Below the pieces are notes generated by a model. That model did no database searches, was not told the origin of the DNA, and was given only the letters and a program-made list of their open reading frames with translations. Made by a program: the position numbers and the translations under genes. From the NCBI GenBank assembly GCA_963706885.1, contig CAVPNX010000019.1, positions 1-64,000 on the forward strand: DNA of 64,000 bases. The letters are read 5' to 3'. The stretch is from Prado023 sp963706885 (lineage in GTDB: Bacteria; Actinomycetota; Actinomycetes; S36-B12; CAIYMF01). Below, in pieces: positions 49,516 to 58,249 of this stretch (position 1 is the first letter of the stretch; every line of letters starts with the position of its first letter).

Positions 49516-51576
49516 ATGGTCGAGATCACGCCCGCGTGGACGTTCGTCCGGGAGAAGCGCTACCTGGCCCTTCGGACCGGCGTTGCGACAGCCGTGGCCA
49601 GCGTCGGGCCCTCGTTCGCCCGCGGCCTCCTGCCCCGCTCGACGACCGACCAGGCGATCGTCACCGGCGCCACGGCCGCCTACGCCCTGGGCTTCTCCTC
49701 CCTGGGTCTGTCGATCGCCGAGGCGGTGTCGGAGATCATCGTGAACAACCGGCGCGAGGGGAACCCTGAGAACATCGCACTGGCCGCCTCGGCGATCGTG
49801 GCTGCCGCCGGAGGGGCCGTGATTGCTGCCGTCCCGGATGACAACAGCGTCTCCCTGCCGTTGGCAACCGCCCAGTCCGTGGCGCGCGTGGTCACCGCCG
49901 GAGCCGTCGCCGGGGCCCTTGTGGTGGGCACCGACCGCGTTCTGGACCGTGTCGTCGCCGACCGCCCGCTGCCCGCCAACCTGGCGATCGCGGTGGCGCT
50001 GGGCGGCTCGATCGCAGGGGTGACGGTCACCCTGCGCAACCAGCGTGCGCGCAGCCAGGGTGAAGGGCGCCCGGTCGAGCGCAAGGCCGTGGAGGTCGAG
50101 CGCAACCCGAAGCAGCTGGGCCGGTCGGTGGCCATGGGAGGCGCTGTCGCCGGTGGGCTGGTCGCCCTGGCGGGCGTCCAGTTCGGCATCGCCGAGGGAA
50201 CCCCGATCCTGGTGTCGAAGCTCCTCGGGCGCCCGACCAACCCGGTGACGCCGCTCGTCGGGCACGTCGCGGCGGCCACGCTCCTGGCCGCAACCGGGGC
50301 CGTGGCGCTGAACCGGGTCCGCTGGCACGTGATGCGCACGGACGACGTGGTCGAGCCGGCTTATCCCGACGCCCCCACCAACCCGCACGTGACGGCCGGG
50401 CCGAACAGCGTCGTGGCGTTCGACGCGATCGGCAAGGAGGGCCGGCGCTTCGTCCTGATGACCCTGACCCCTGAGCAGATCACCGCGGTGATGGGTGAAC
50501 CCGCGAAGCAGCCGGTACGGGCAGTCGCCGGATTCGGCAGCGCCTCGACGTCCCAGGAGCGGGCGAAGATCGCCCTCGCGGAGCTGGAGCGCCTGGGCGG
50601 GTTCGAGCGCTCCGTCATCGTGGTCGCCGCACCCACCGGCGTGGGCTACGTCAACTACTCCTTCGCCGAGGCGGTGGAGTACCTGACCCGCGGCGACTGC
50701 GCGATCGTGGTGCCGCAGTACGCCCTGGTGCCCAGCGCGCTGGCCCTCAAGGAGACGCGTGAGGGCGAGGCCCAGCAGGAGCTGATCCTGGCCGGGATCC
50801 GCGACCGGATCGCGGCGATGCCCGAGGGCAGCCGGCCGCGGGTCGTCCAGTTCGGTGAGAGCCTCGGCGCCGAGGTCGCCCTCGACGTTGCCGCCAAGGG
50901 GACGGACCGCTTCGACGAGCTCGGCGTCGAGCGGGGGCTCTACCTGGGCACGCCGTTCCGCACCTCGCTGTGGGTCACGTGGTTCTCCGAACGGGCCCTG
51001 ATCGATCCCCAGGGACTGGTCGGGCTCGTCTCGCAGGCCAGCGAGATCGCCGACCTCCCCGAGTCCGCGCGGCACGTCATGGTGGTCCATCACGACGACC
51101 CGATCAACAAGTTCGACTACGCCGCCCTGGTGCGCGCCCCGTGGTGGATGGGCCCGCCGGAGACCCGGCCACTGGGCGTTCCCCGTGAGACGGCCTTCCG
51201 GCCGGTCATCACGTTCATCATCACCCTGATCGACCTCAAGAACGGCATGAACTCCAAGCCGGGGCAGTTCGTCCGCCGGGGTCACGACTACCGGATCGAG
51301 CTGCGCGAGGCAGTGCAGCGCACCTACCGCCTGCCCGCCACCGACGAGCAGGCCGAGCGCATCGAGGCCGCACTGCGCGACAACGAGCGCGAGTGGGCCA
51401 CGCGGCGGATGGTCGCCTCGCGGTTCGCCAGTGCCCGCGACGCCGTGAAGGCGCAGTTCGCCCGCTGGGGCCAGGACACCGAGGGGATGGACCTCGACGG
51501 GCTGACCGCCGCCGAGCTGGCACGCGGCGACACGACCCGGCCGGTCGAGCCGCTACGGGTGGACGAACTGTCCTGA
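49516..51576 (+). CDS. Abhydrolase_9-family membrane alpha/beta-hydrolase
   Basis: About 686 residues. The N-terminal half has several alanine/glycine-rich membrane helices (TAVASVGPSFARGLLP, IVAAAGGAVIAAVPDD, AGALVVGTDRVLDRVV). The C-terminal alpha/beta-hydrolase domain has its nucleophile elbow in VVQFGESLGAEVALDV. This two-part layout is Abhydrolase_9_N plus Abhydrolase_9 (PF15420/PF10081), common in actinobacteria and uncharacterised. ATG 49516 has GGAGG upstream; TAGCAT at 49472 is a -10-like box. Its 3' end overlaps the opposing ATP-grasp gene by 24 bases. Intact. Confidence 0.85.
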   Translation: MVEITPAWTFVREKRYLALRTGVATAVASVGPSFARGLLPRSTTDQAIVTGATAAYALGFSSLGLSIAEAVSEIIVNNRREGNPENIALAASAIVAAAGGAVIAAVPDDNSVSLPLATAQSVARVVTAGAVAGALVVGTDRVLDRVVADRPLPANLAIAVALGGSIAGVTVTLRNQRARSQGEGRPVERKAVEVERNPKQLGRSVAMGGAVAGGLVALAGVQFGIAEGTPILVSKLLGRPTNPVTPLVGHVAAATLLAATGAVALNRVRWHVMRTDDVVEPAYPDAPTNPHVTAGPNSVVAFDAIGKEGRRFVLMTLTPEQITAVMGEPAKQPVRAVAGFGSASTSQERAKIALAELERLGGFERSVIVVAAPTGVGYVNYSFAEAVEYLTRGDCAIVVPQYALVPSALALKETREGEAQQELILAGIRDRIAAMPEGSRPRVVQFGESLGAEVALDVAAKGTDRFDELGVERGLYLGTPFRTSLWVTWFSERALIDPQGLVGLVSQASEIADLPESARHVMVVHHDDPINKFDYAALVRAPWWMGPPETRPLGVPRETAFRPVITFIITLIDLKNGMNSKPGQFVRRGHDYRIELREAVQRTYRLPATDEQAERIEAALRDNEREWATRRMVASRFASARDAVKAQFARWGQDTEGMDLDGLTAAELARGDTTRPVEPLRVDELS

Positions 51577-52842
51577 GGTCAGCCGTGCGGCCTCATCCCG
51601 GCACCACAGGGCGATCAGCCCGCGGTAGTGCTCGATGAAGTGGTCGTGCTCGTGCGGGGGGAAGGTCGCGCGGACGGTGTCGACGATCACCGCGTCCATC
51701 TCCGGGCCGGAGAACCATTCGAGGGCGATCTGGTCGAAGTTGCGCAATCGCGAGTCGCACCAGTCGTAGTAGCGGTCGGCCTCGAAGTACTCGTCGGCCA
51801 GCTTCCGGTAGCGCGCGAGCTTCTCCTCGTAGGTCAGGTCGTCGCGGTCGGCGATCGCGTTGTAGCGCGAGGACTGCATGTCCACCGTCGTGGGCCGTTC
51901 GGTGACCAGGCAGTACGCACTCCACTTGACCAGGGCCTTCATCGCCCACGGGAAGTAGTAGTGCAGGGATGTGATCGCGACATCGGGGCAGGCGTTGGCG
52001 TAGTCGATCGGGTACACCTGATCGGGCTGGCCGTCGGTGCCGCGCTTGACCAGCATCTCGCAGGAGTTGAACTCCCACTTGAAGAAGGCGTTCACGGTCC
52101 GGTTGATGGTGATGCACTCGTCACCGGCCTGGGGGCTCAGGAAGTCGTGGTCCACCGCGTACCGGGCGTGCATCGGCTCATCGGGCAGGAAGTGCATCAC
52201 CATCGTCTCGGGCCCGATGGACAGCGAGCGGGCGAACACGTCGTGCGGCTCGGCTGCCTGCAGGTGCATCAGCATCTCGCCGGAGTCGTCGTAGGTGCGG
52301 AACAGGTCGGCCTGGTCGTTGATGCGCGACACACCGCGCCAGCCGCCACCGTCGAAGGGCTTCATGTACATCGGGTAGCCCACCTGGTCGGCCAGCGAGG
52401 CCAGGTCGAAGGGCTGGTTGTACCGCTCGGCGGTGTAGGCGTACTTCGCGTGGTCCAGCGGGTTCTTGTAGGGCACCAGGACGGTCTCGGGGATCTTCAT
52501 CCCGAGGCGCATCATCGCGCAGTACGCCGAGTGCTTCTCCATCGACTGGAACGTGAACGGGCTGTTGAGCAGGTACACGTCGTCCATGAGCGAGACCTTC
52601 TTCAGCCACTCGCGGGGGACGTAGTACCAGTAGGCCAGCCGGTCGATCACGAGCTCCTGGCGGGGCTTGTCGCGCAGGTTGAACGGCTCGATGGTCGTGC
52701 GCTCGGTCTCGATCACGTGGGTGGTCCCGTGGGCGTCGGGGATCGGGCCCAGGGCGCGCACCAGGGACTCGAAGGCCACCGGCCAGTCGTTCTCGGTGCC
52801 CAGCAGCAGCCCGACGAGGTGGGAGCGGGTCGTGGCGTCCAT
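51553..52842 (-). CDS. ATP-grasp domain enzyme, function unknown
   Basis: 429 residues. The ATP-grasp core shows MYMKPFDGGGWRGVSRI (ATP-binding Lys and Gly-rich loop), HDVFARSLSIGPETMVMHFL, and metal-binding residues near TVNAFFKWEFNSCEMLVK. Preceded by the pre-ATP-grasp part with SFTFQSMEKHSAYCAMM-like helices. ATP-grasp ligases join carboxylates to amines or thiols via acyl phosphates; the substrates here are unknown. It is the third gene of a minus-strand run behind two esterases. ATG 52842. Intact; its stop lies inside the opposing hydrolase gene. Confidence 0.83.
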   Translation of the reverse strand: MDATTRSHLVGLLLGTENDWPVAFESLVRALGPIPDAHGTTHVIETERTTIEPFNLRDKPRQELVIDRLAYWYYVPREWLKKVSLMDDVYLLNSPFTFQSMEKHSAYCAMMRLGMKIPETVLVPYKNPLDHAKYAYTAERYNQPFDLASLADQVGYPMYMKPFDGGGWRGVSRINDQADLFRTYDDSGEMLMHLQAAEPHDVFARSLSIGPETMVMHFLPDEPMHARYAVDHDFLSPQAGDECITINRTVNAFFKWEFNSCEMLVKRGTDGQPDQVYPIDYANACPDVAITSLHYYFPWAMKALVKWSAYCLVTERPTTVDMQSSRYNAIADRDDLTYEEKLARYRKLADEYFEADRYYDWCDSRLRNFDQIALEWFSGPEMDAVIVDTVRATFPPHEHDHFIEHYRGLIALWCRDEAARLTSGQFVHP

Positions 52843-52851
52843 CGTGTCCTC

Positions 52852-52910
52852 CGGGTGGGTCAGGTGCGTGGGTCGGTGGGTCGCGGGTGGGTCAGGTGCG
52901 TGGGTCGGTG
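52852..52910. repeat. 27-bp tandem direct repeat
   Basis: Positions 52852-52878 and 52884-52910 are identical (start CGGGTGGGTCAGGTGCGTGG), period 32. It fills the spacer between the ATP-grasp start and the upstream esterase stop and may hold an extra promoter; no gene. Confidence 0.75.
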
Positions 52911-52929
52911 CGGTGGCGTCGGGGGCGGG

Positions 52930-53673
52930 TCATAGCGCTGCCAGGTGCTTGACGGCCATGCGCTGCCACGAGGGCCAGTCGTGTGGGGTGTCGGTGCCCC
53001 AGACGTCCAGGTCGCACCGGATCCCCTTGGCCCACAACGACTGGGCCAACGCCCAGGACGAGGGCAGTGCGCGGGTCGGGTGCTCCTCGAAGGCGCCGCT
53101 GCCGACGACGAGCTGGATGAACACCCGACTGCGCAGCCAGTCGAGGTGCTCGCCGTACAGGTTGGGCACGTAGGCGGCCGGATTGTTGAAGTACAGGGAG
53201 TCGCCCATCTCGCCCCACGCATGCCAGCTGCCCGGGTCGTAGTTGCCCGACATCCCGACCGCGTGCGGGAAGAGGTCGGCCCGGCGCAGCGCGAGGTTCA
53301 CCGCGTGGAAGGCGCCCATGCTCGCCCCCGCGGTCGCGATCGGGACCCAGCCGCCGCAGTCGTTGTGGATCGCCGGGGCGACCTGGTCGGTGATCCACGC
53401 GTGGTAGGCGTCGTGGCGGCGCGCCCGTTCCTCGCTGGGGATCGAGGTGTTCGACCAGGACGCGTGGTCGTTGGCATCCACGGCGTAGACCTTGATCCGG
53501 CCCGCCTCGATCGCAGGAGCCAGCACGTGGATGATCCCGTGGCCCTCCATGTCGTAGGCGCTGCCGCCCTCGCACGGGAAGTACAGCACCGGGGTGCCCC
53601 AGTGGCCGTAGGCCACGACATGCCCCGAGGCCCCGAGGGTGGGGGACCAGACCTGCCACTCATCTCGACGCAT
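52930..53673 (-). CDS. Putative esterase (esterase D/enterochelin-esterase-like fold)
   Basis: 247 residues, alpha/beta-hydrolase with nucleophile elbow PIATAGASMGAFHAVN (GxSxG) and a C-terminal His in TDTPHDWPSW. No signal peptide. Family PF00756-like, which covers mycolyltransferase, esterase D and Fes-type enzymes. ATG 53673 lies 17 bases after the stop of the larger esterase, so the two are an operon with the ATP-grasp gene following. Natural substrate unknown. Intact. Confidence 0.83.
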   Translation of the reverse strand: MRRDEWQVWSPTLGASGHVVAYGHWGTPVLYFPCEGGSAYDMEGHGIIHVLAPAIEAGRIKVYAVDANDHASWSNTSIPSEERARRHDAYHAWITDQVAPAIHNDCGGWVPIATAGASMGAFHAVNLALRRADLFPHAVGMSGNYDPGSWHAWGEMGDSLYFNNPAAYVPNLYGEHLDWLRSRVFIQLVVGSGAFEEHPTRALPSSWALAQSLWAKGIRCDLDVWGTDTPHDWPSWQRMAVKHLAAL

Positions 53674-53690
53674 GTGCGCAGTCTGGTGCC

Positions 53691-55080
53691 TCAGCCGGTG
53701 GTGTTGCCCGCCCGGCCCCAGGCACTGCGCAGCAGCAGCCGCAGGCCGGGGTCCAGGCAGTCGCGCCAGCCGGTGTAGTTGTGCCCATCCGGGTTCTCGA
53801 TCAGCTGCGTGGGCACCCCCTGCCGGGTCAGCCGGCGGGCCAGGGAACGGTTGTTCGCCAGGTTCTCCTCACCGGTCCCGCAGGTCATGGTGACGTTCAG
53901 GCCGGCCAGGCGCTGCGGGTCGGCGTCGATCCCGTCGACGAAACGCACGATCCGGCTGTAGTGGCGGTAGCCGCGCTCCATCCCGTCCGTGCGCGGGCGG
54001 AAGAACGACCCCGACTGGCTGAACACCCCGGCGAAGGTCCCCGGATGCAGGATCGCCGCGTGCAGCATCGCCAGGCCGCCCAGGCTCGCCCCCATGCCCA
54101 CGGGCCGACCGGTGGTGGCCACGGCCGTGGTCACCTTGGGCAGCATCCCGGTGACCAGGGCCCGGGCGTAGGCCGGTGAGGCGGAGTAGCTGCGGTCCCG
54201 GTCAATGGGCTCGAGCAGGAGGACCCGGCAGCGCAGGGACCGTTCGGTGCGCGCCAGGATCGTCACGTACCGCAGCAGCTGCGCCAGGTCGGCGTACTCG
54301 GGCCCGTCGTGGACGACCAGCAGGGGCAGGCCCTCCTCCGGCGTGGAGTCGGCCGGGACGTGCAGCTGCCCGACCACGGCGACCGCAGCATCGGGGTCGA
54401 CCACCTCGGCCGTCCCCGGATCCACGACCAGGGCGCCGGCAGGATGGGTGGCCGCAGCGGGCGAGCGCCGGATCCGCTCGTCGCCACGCCGCAGGGCAGG
54501 ACGCACGCGCACCGATGCCACGCCCTCGCCGAGCGGCTGATCGGCGGAGTTGGCGGGCTCCTCGGGCAGGGTGGATGTGCGGGCCACCGGGACCATGTCG
54601 CCCGCACCCGTCGGCGTGGCGGTCACCGGTCGGGCGTGCGACCGGGGCCGGCCCGTCGCCGCAGCACGCCTGGCAGCAGCTGCGTCCGCCTCGGCGTCGC
54701 GGCGGGCCTGGGCGTCGGCCGCGTCCGCGACCGACAGCCACCATGGGCGGGCGTATCCGGGGAACTCGATGACGGACTTGTCCCCGAACACCGACCGGAC
54801 CCGGCGGGCGTTGGCCGGGTCGGTGACCATCGACTGGCCCCCGTCGGGCCATTCGAGGACCAGGAGGTACTCCAGCCGGTCCACGGGGGGCCAGCGGGAT
54901 GCGCGCCACCCACTGGCCGGCCTCGATGTGGAAGGTGGGGTCGGCCCCGAAGTCCCGCAGGTGGAACCACACGCGCCGTGGCGTGAACCGCTCGTCCGGC
55001 TCGACGCGGAACGTGACCTCGTGCGTGTGCGGATCGACCGTCACGCCGGCCGGAGGCCCGGCGAGGTCGGTGGGATCCAT
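53691..55080 (-). CDS. Fes-like esterase with N-terminal domain, one frameshift
   Basis: The N-terminal immunoglobulin-like domain reads TVDPHTHEVTFRVEPDER and VWFHLRDFGADPTFHIEAGQW. A run of six C bases near 54889-54894 breaks the frame, after which DRLEYLLVLEWPDGG continues. Two thirds on, the esterase domain shows LLVVHDGPEYADL, the elbow PVGMGASLGGLAMLH and the terminal His in NPDGHNYTGWRD. This matches enterochelin esterase-type enzymes (Fes N-terminal plus PF00756). First gene of the run esterase-esterase-ATP-grasp. About 460 residues. Confidence 0.85.
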
Positions 55081-55200
55081 CCGGTGATGCTATCCAGCCC
55101 CGTGGCAGCGATCGAATCTGTCATCTGGGAACAAACCCGCAGGCAGAGTTGTGCGCCTGAGTCGGTGTTGTTGGCGCCTGGACATGGGAAGACTCCCGGC

Positions 55201-56124
55201 ATGACCATGACTGCATCGCAGGCCCTGCGCGCCCCCCGGACCCAGGAGGCGTTCGTCACCCCCGGTCGACGGGCTGCGGCCTTCTTCGACCTCGACGGAA
55301 CCCTGATCCCCGGCTCGGCCAACATCCCCCTGGCCAGGGCCGCCTTCCGCGCCGGGATGGTGACACCGCCGGAACTGGTGCGCGACCTGCGCCACGGGGT
55401 GTCGTTCCTGCTGCAGGGCGCCACCGACGAACGCTCCGAGGCCGTCCGCGACCGGATCCTGGCCGCGGTCACCGGGAGGTCGGCCGCCGAGATGGTCTCG
55501 CTGTCCGAGGAGTTCGTCGGCGATCTCGTCACCTCGATCACCCCGGTCATGTCCCAGGTGCTCGCCGAGCACGCGGCGGCCGGGCGTGACCGCGTCGTGC
55601 TGTCGGCCAGCCCCACCGAGATCGTCTCCCGCCTGGCCGACGCAGCTGGCCTGGAGCGCGGGATCGGTACGACATCCGAGCTCGACGACGAGGGCCGCTA
55701 CACCGGTCGCCTCACCGGCCCGTTCTGCTACCGGGAGGGCAAGGCCGAGGTCCTGCGCGCACTTGCCGAGGAGCACGGCTACGACCTGTCGGCCAGCTAC
55801 GCCTACACCGATTCGGCCAGCGACCTGCCCATGCTCGAGGCCGTCGGGCATCCGGTGGCGGTCAACCCGGAGCCCGCGTTGCGTGACCTCGCCGAGGCGC
55901 GGGGGTGGCCGATCGTGGAGACCTCACGGGTCCCCCGGGTGTCGATGACCGATCCGCACAGCTGGGTCCGGATGGGTCAGCGCCTGACGGTCGCGTCGGT
56001 CGGGTCGCTCATCGCTTTGGGGACGCGCCCGATCGAGGCCCTGGGCGGGATCGACGGCGATCCGGGAGAGGGCGGCCGCCCCACTGGCGACCGTCCCCGC
56101 GTCGACGCGGCTGACGCGGCCTGA
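55201..56124 (+). CDS. HAD-IB family phosphatase
   Basis: HAD motifs: AAFFDLDGTLIPGSANIPLA (nucleophile DxDGT), VVLSASPTEIVSRLADAAGL (motif II Ser), FCYREGKAEVLRALA (Lys) and AYTDSASDLPMLEAVG (motif IV Asp). The cap region and length (307) place it in the SerB-like HAD-IB family, often acting on phosphoserine or lysophosphatidic acid-type substrates. ATG 55201. The C-terminal 60 residues are an extension of low complexity. 11 bases before the lipase gene. Confidence 0.85.
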   Translation: MTMTASQALRAPRTQEAFVTPGRRAAAFFDLDGTLIPGSANIPLARAAFRAGMVTPPELVRDLRHGVSFLLQGATDERSEAVRDRILAAVTGRSAAEMVSLSEEFVGDLVTSITPVMSQVLAEHAAAGRDRVVLSASPTEIVSRLADAAGLERGIGTTSELDDEGRYTGRLTGPFCYREGKAEVLRALAEEHGYDLSASYAYTDSASDLPMLEAVGHPVAVNPEPALRDLAEARGWPIVETSRVPRVSMTDPHSWVRMGQRLTVASVGSLIALGTRPIEALGGIDGDPGEGGRPTGDRPRVDAADAA

Positions 56125-56135
56125 GGGGTCGGGCG

Positions 56136-57284
56136 ATGGACGGTCGGGAGCGCGCCGCCGCCGCGCACGCAGCAGGTGGTGCGGTGGCCCGGGTCACGCG
56201 GGCCGTCGCCGGGACGCACGAGGTGGTCACCGGGGCGGTCCGCACCGGGCTGACCCCACTGGGTCCCGCTGGCAGGCTGCCCTTCGAGGCCTCGGCCCTC
56301 ATGGCCCGGATCAACTTCGTCGCGGTGGAGACGGCGGCCCGCGGATTGGGGGCCGTTGCCGCGCCGTTGCTCGAGGCGTCGGCAGCCCCCGGCACGCAGC
56401 CCGCGTCCGAGCGTCCACCGGCCGTCGCGTGGCTGGCGGCCCTGGGTGCTGCGTTCGGTGATCATCTCGTGGACGACGACCGGGTCCGCGCCCTGACCGT
56501 TCCGATGGCGTTCCGGCACCGGGGAATGCCGCTGGACCTCGCGGATGGGGGTGCCGACTCGGGGCCGGTCGTGGATCCCCGGCCCACCGTCGTCGTGTTC
56601 GTGCACGGCCTGGGCAACCACGAGTCCATGTGGGGGCAGTCCCACCTCGACGTGGTCGCCGATCACGGCGCAACCGGGCTGACCGTGCGGTACACGACCG
56701 GGCAGGCGATCGCCGATTCCGGTGCTGAGCTCGCGGACCTCCTGGGCGAGCTCGTCGAGAGCTGGCCGGTGGCGGTCGAGCGGATCGTGCTCGTCGGTCA
56801 CTCCATGGGCGGGCTGGTGATCCGCGAGGGGCTGGCCGCCGGCGGGGCGTGGCGCGAGCAGGTCTCCGACGTGATCACCCTGGGCACACCCCATGCCGGG
56901 GCGCCGCTCGAGCGGGTCGCGGTGCGTGGGCTGGCGTTGGCCTCCTCCTGGCCGGTGATCGCGCCGATCGCTGCCCTCGGCGACGAGCGCAGCACCGGGA
57001 TCAAGGATCTCGGGATCGCCGACGTCGCCGATCCCCGCCCGGGACCGGACTGGCACCTGGTCGCCGCCACCCTGGGCTCCGGCGCGAGCTCCGGGGTCCT
57101 CGGCCGGGCCCGGTCCGGTGCCCTGGGCGTGCTGGGGGACGGGCTGGTCACCCTCGACAGCGCGTTCGCCGTGGACGAGCGCCTCACGGCCCGGCGGGTC
57201 GTCATCGACGACTCGAGCCACCTGGCGCTCCTGGATCACCCCGAGGCTGCCGACGTCCTGGGGCTGGTCCTGCGCGGGCGGTGA
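56136..57284 (+). CDS. Alpha/beta-hydrolase, lipase-like (PGAP1/triacylglycerol lipase type)
   Basis: 382 residues. VVVFVHGLGNHESMWG (oxyanion hole), RIVLVGHSMGGLVIREGL (nucleophile Ser), VITLGTPHAGAPLERVAV and VVIDDSSHLALLDHPE (catalytic His) give a full triad typical of esterase/lipase proteins that bind long acyl chains. The N-terminal 150 residues form an alanine-rich helical region of unknown role. Downstream of the HAD gene with 11 bases between, so likely an operon. Confidence 0.85.
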   Translation: MDGRERAAAAHAAGGAVARVTRAVAGTHEVVTGAVRTGLTPLGPAGRLPFEASALMARINFVAVETAARGLGAVAAPLLEASAAPGTQPASERPPAVAWLAALGAAFGDHLVDDDRVRALTVPMAFRHRGMPLDLADGGADSGPVVDPRPTVVVFVHGLGNHESMWGQSHLDVVADHGATGLTVRYTTGQAIADSGAELADLLGELVESWPVAVERIVLVGHSMGGLVIREGLAAGGAWREQVSDVITLGTPHAGAPLERVAVRGLALASSWPVIAPIAALGDERSTGIKDLGIADVADPRPGPDWHLVAATLGSGASSGVLGRARSGALGVLGDGLVTLDSAFAVDERLTARRVVIDDSSHLALLDHPEAADVLGLVLRGR

Positions 57285-57333
57285 GCCGCCGGGGCTGCCG
57301 CCCACGTCCCCTGCGCTGGGGCATCATGGCGCC

Positions 57334-57783
57334 ATGGATCCCGCCGCGCAGCGACCTGCGCCGCGGGAGACCCCACCACCGTGGGCGGTGTACGCCGCGG
57401 TGTTCGCCGGCGGGATGCTCGGCGGGACCCTGCGGTACCTGATCGGGCTGGCCATCCCCGCCCAGCCGGGGCAGATCCCGTGGGGGATCCTCGGGGTCAA
57501 CCTGGCAGGGGCCTTCATCATGGGCCTCCTGCTGCACGGGTGGGTCCGCCGCGGGCACGTGTCGCACCCGTGGCGGCCGTTCCTGGCCACCGGGATCCTC
57601 GGCTCCTTCACCACGTGGTCGACGTTCATGGCCGACACCTACGCCCTGGCCGTCGACGGGTTCGGGCTCCTCGCTGCGGTCTACGTCCTCGGGGCGACCG
57701 CAGCGGGCATCGCGGCAGCGGCCCTGGGCTGGTGGACCGCGCTGCGCGTGGTCCCGGTGAGCGGGCAGGTGCCGGCCGCATGA
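57334..57783 (+). CDS. crcB: Fluoride channel CrcB/Fluc, first copy
   Basis: 149 residues, four membrane helices. Fluc motifs: GGMLGGTLRYLIGLA, GILGVNLAGAFIMGL (conserved Asn), and LGSFTTWSTFMADTYAL (the FTTxST motif). It forms a dual-topology fluoride channel, here probably a heterodimer with the next gene. The N-terminal 18 residues are a proline-rich addition. ATG 57334. Overlaps the second crcB by ATGA. I did not find a fluoride riboswitch in the 49-base upstream gap. Intact. Confidence 0.93.
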   Translation: MDPAAQRPAPRETPPPWAVYAAVFAGGMLGGTLRYLIGLAIPAQPGQIPWGILGVNLAGAFIMGLLLHGWVRRGHVSHPWRPFLATGILGSFTTWSTFMADTYALAVDGFGLLAAVYVLGATAAGIAAAALGWWTALRVVPVSGQVPAA

Positions 57784-58211
57784 CCGGGATCCTGCAGCAG
57801 GCCAGCGAGCTGCACCTGATCGGCGTCGCCGTGGGGGCGGGCTTCGGGGCGGTGTGCCGTGCGGGTCTGGACCGCGCCGTCACCCGCCGGGTGGGGCCCA
57901 CCCGCCTTCCCTGGGCCACGCTCGCGGTGAACATCATCGGGTCGTTCGTCCTCGGGTTCATGCTGGGCTGGAGCCAGGAGGTCGGATCCGGCGGCTCCGC
58001 GGAACAGGCGCAGGCCGCGGGCACCCTCGCCCTGGTCATCGGGACCGGGTTCGCCGGTGGCCTGACCACCTTCAGCACGTTCTCGTGGGAGTCCTGGAGC
58101 CTGATCCGGGAGAGCCGCGGTCGAGGTGCGCTGGCCTACGCCGCCCTCACGATCGGGCTCGGGCTGGTCGCGATCGCGCTGGGCACCGCTGTGGGTCACG
58201 CCGTCGGCTGA
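57780..58211 (+). CDS. crcB: Fluoride channel CrcB/Fluc, second copy
   Basis: 143 residues with GFGAVCRAGLDRAVTRR, ATLAVNIIGSFVLGFML and AGGLTTFSTFSWESWSL, matching the Fluc family. Two unequal, overlapping genes are the usual arrangement when the channel is a heterodimer of oppositely oriented subunits. ATG 57780 overlaps the previous stop. Intact; it ends 38 bases from the convergent lipoprotein gene. Confidence 0.93.
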   Translation: MTGILQQASELHLIGVAVGAGFGAVCRAGLDRAVTRRVGPTRLPWATLAVNIIGSFVLGFMLGWSQEVGSGGSAEQAQAAGTLALVIGTGFAGGLTTFSTFSWESWSLIRESRGRGALAYAALTIGLGLVAIALGTAVGHAVG

Positions 58212-58249
58212 CCGGTGCCGACGTGCGCCGCCCCGGCGGGGCCCGCGAA

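Noticed and set aside
48076..51285. 1069-codon open frame on the minus strand
   Set aside because: Lies opposite the hemolysin III and Abhydrolase_9 genes; Asp/Arg/Gly-rich shadow without motifs.
57284..57334. Fluoride riboswitch before crcB
   Set aside because: The gap is only 49 bases, with no crcB-motif core; the operon may be driven from farther upstream.
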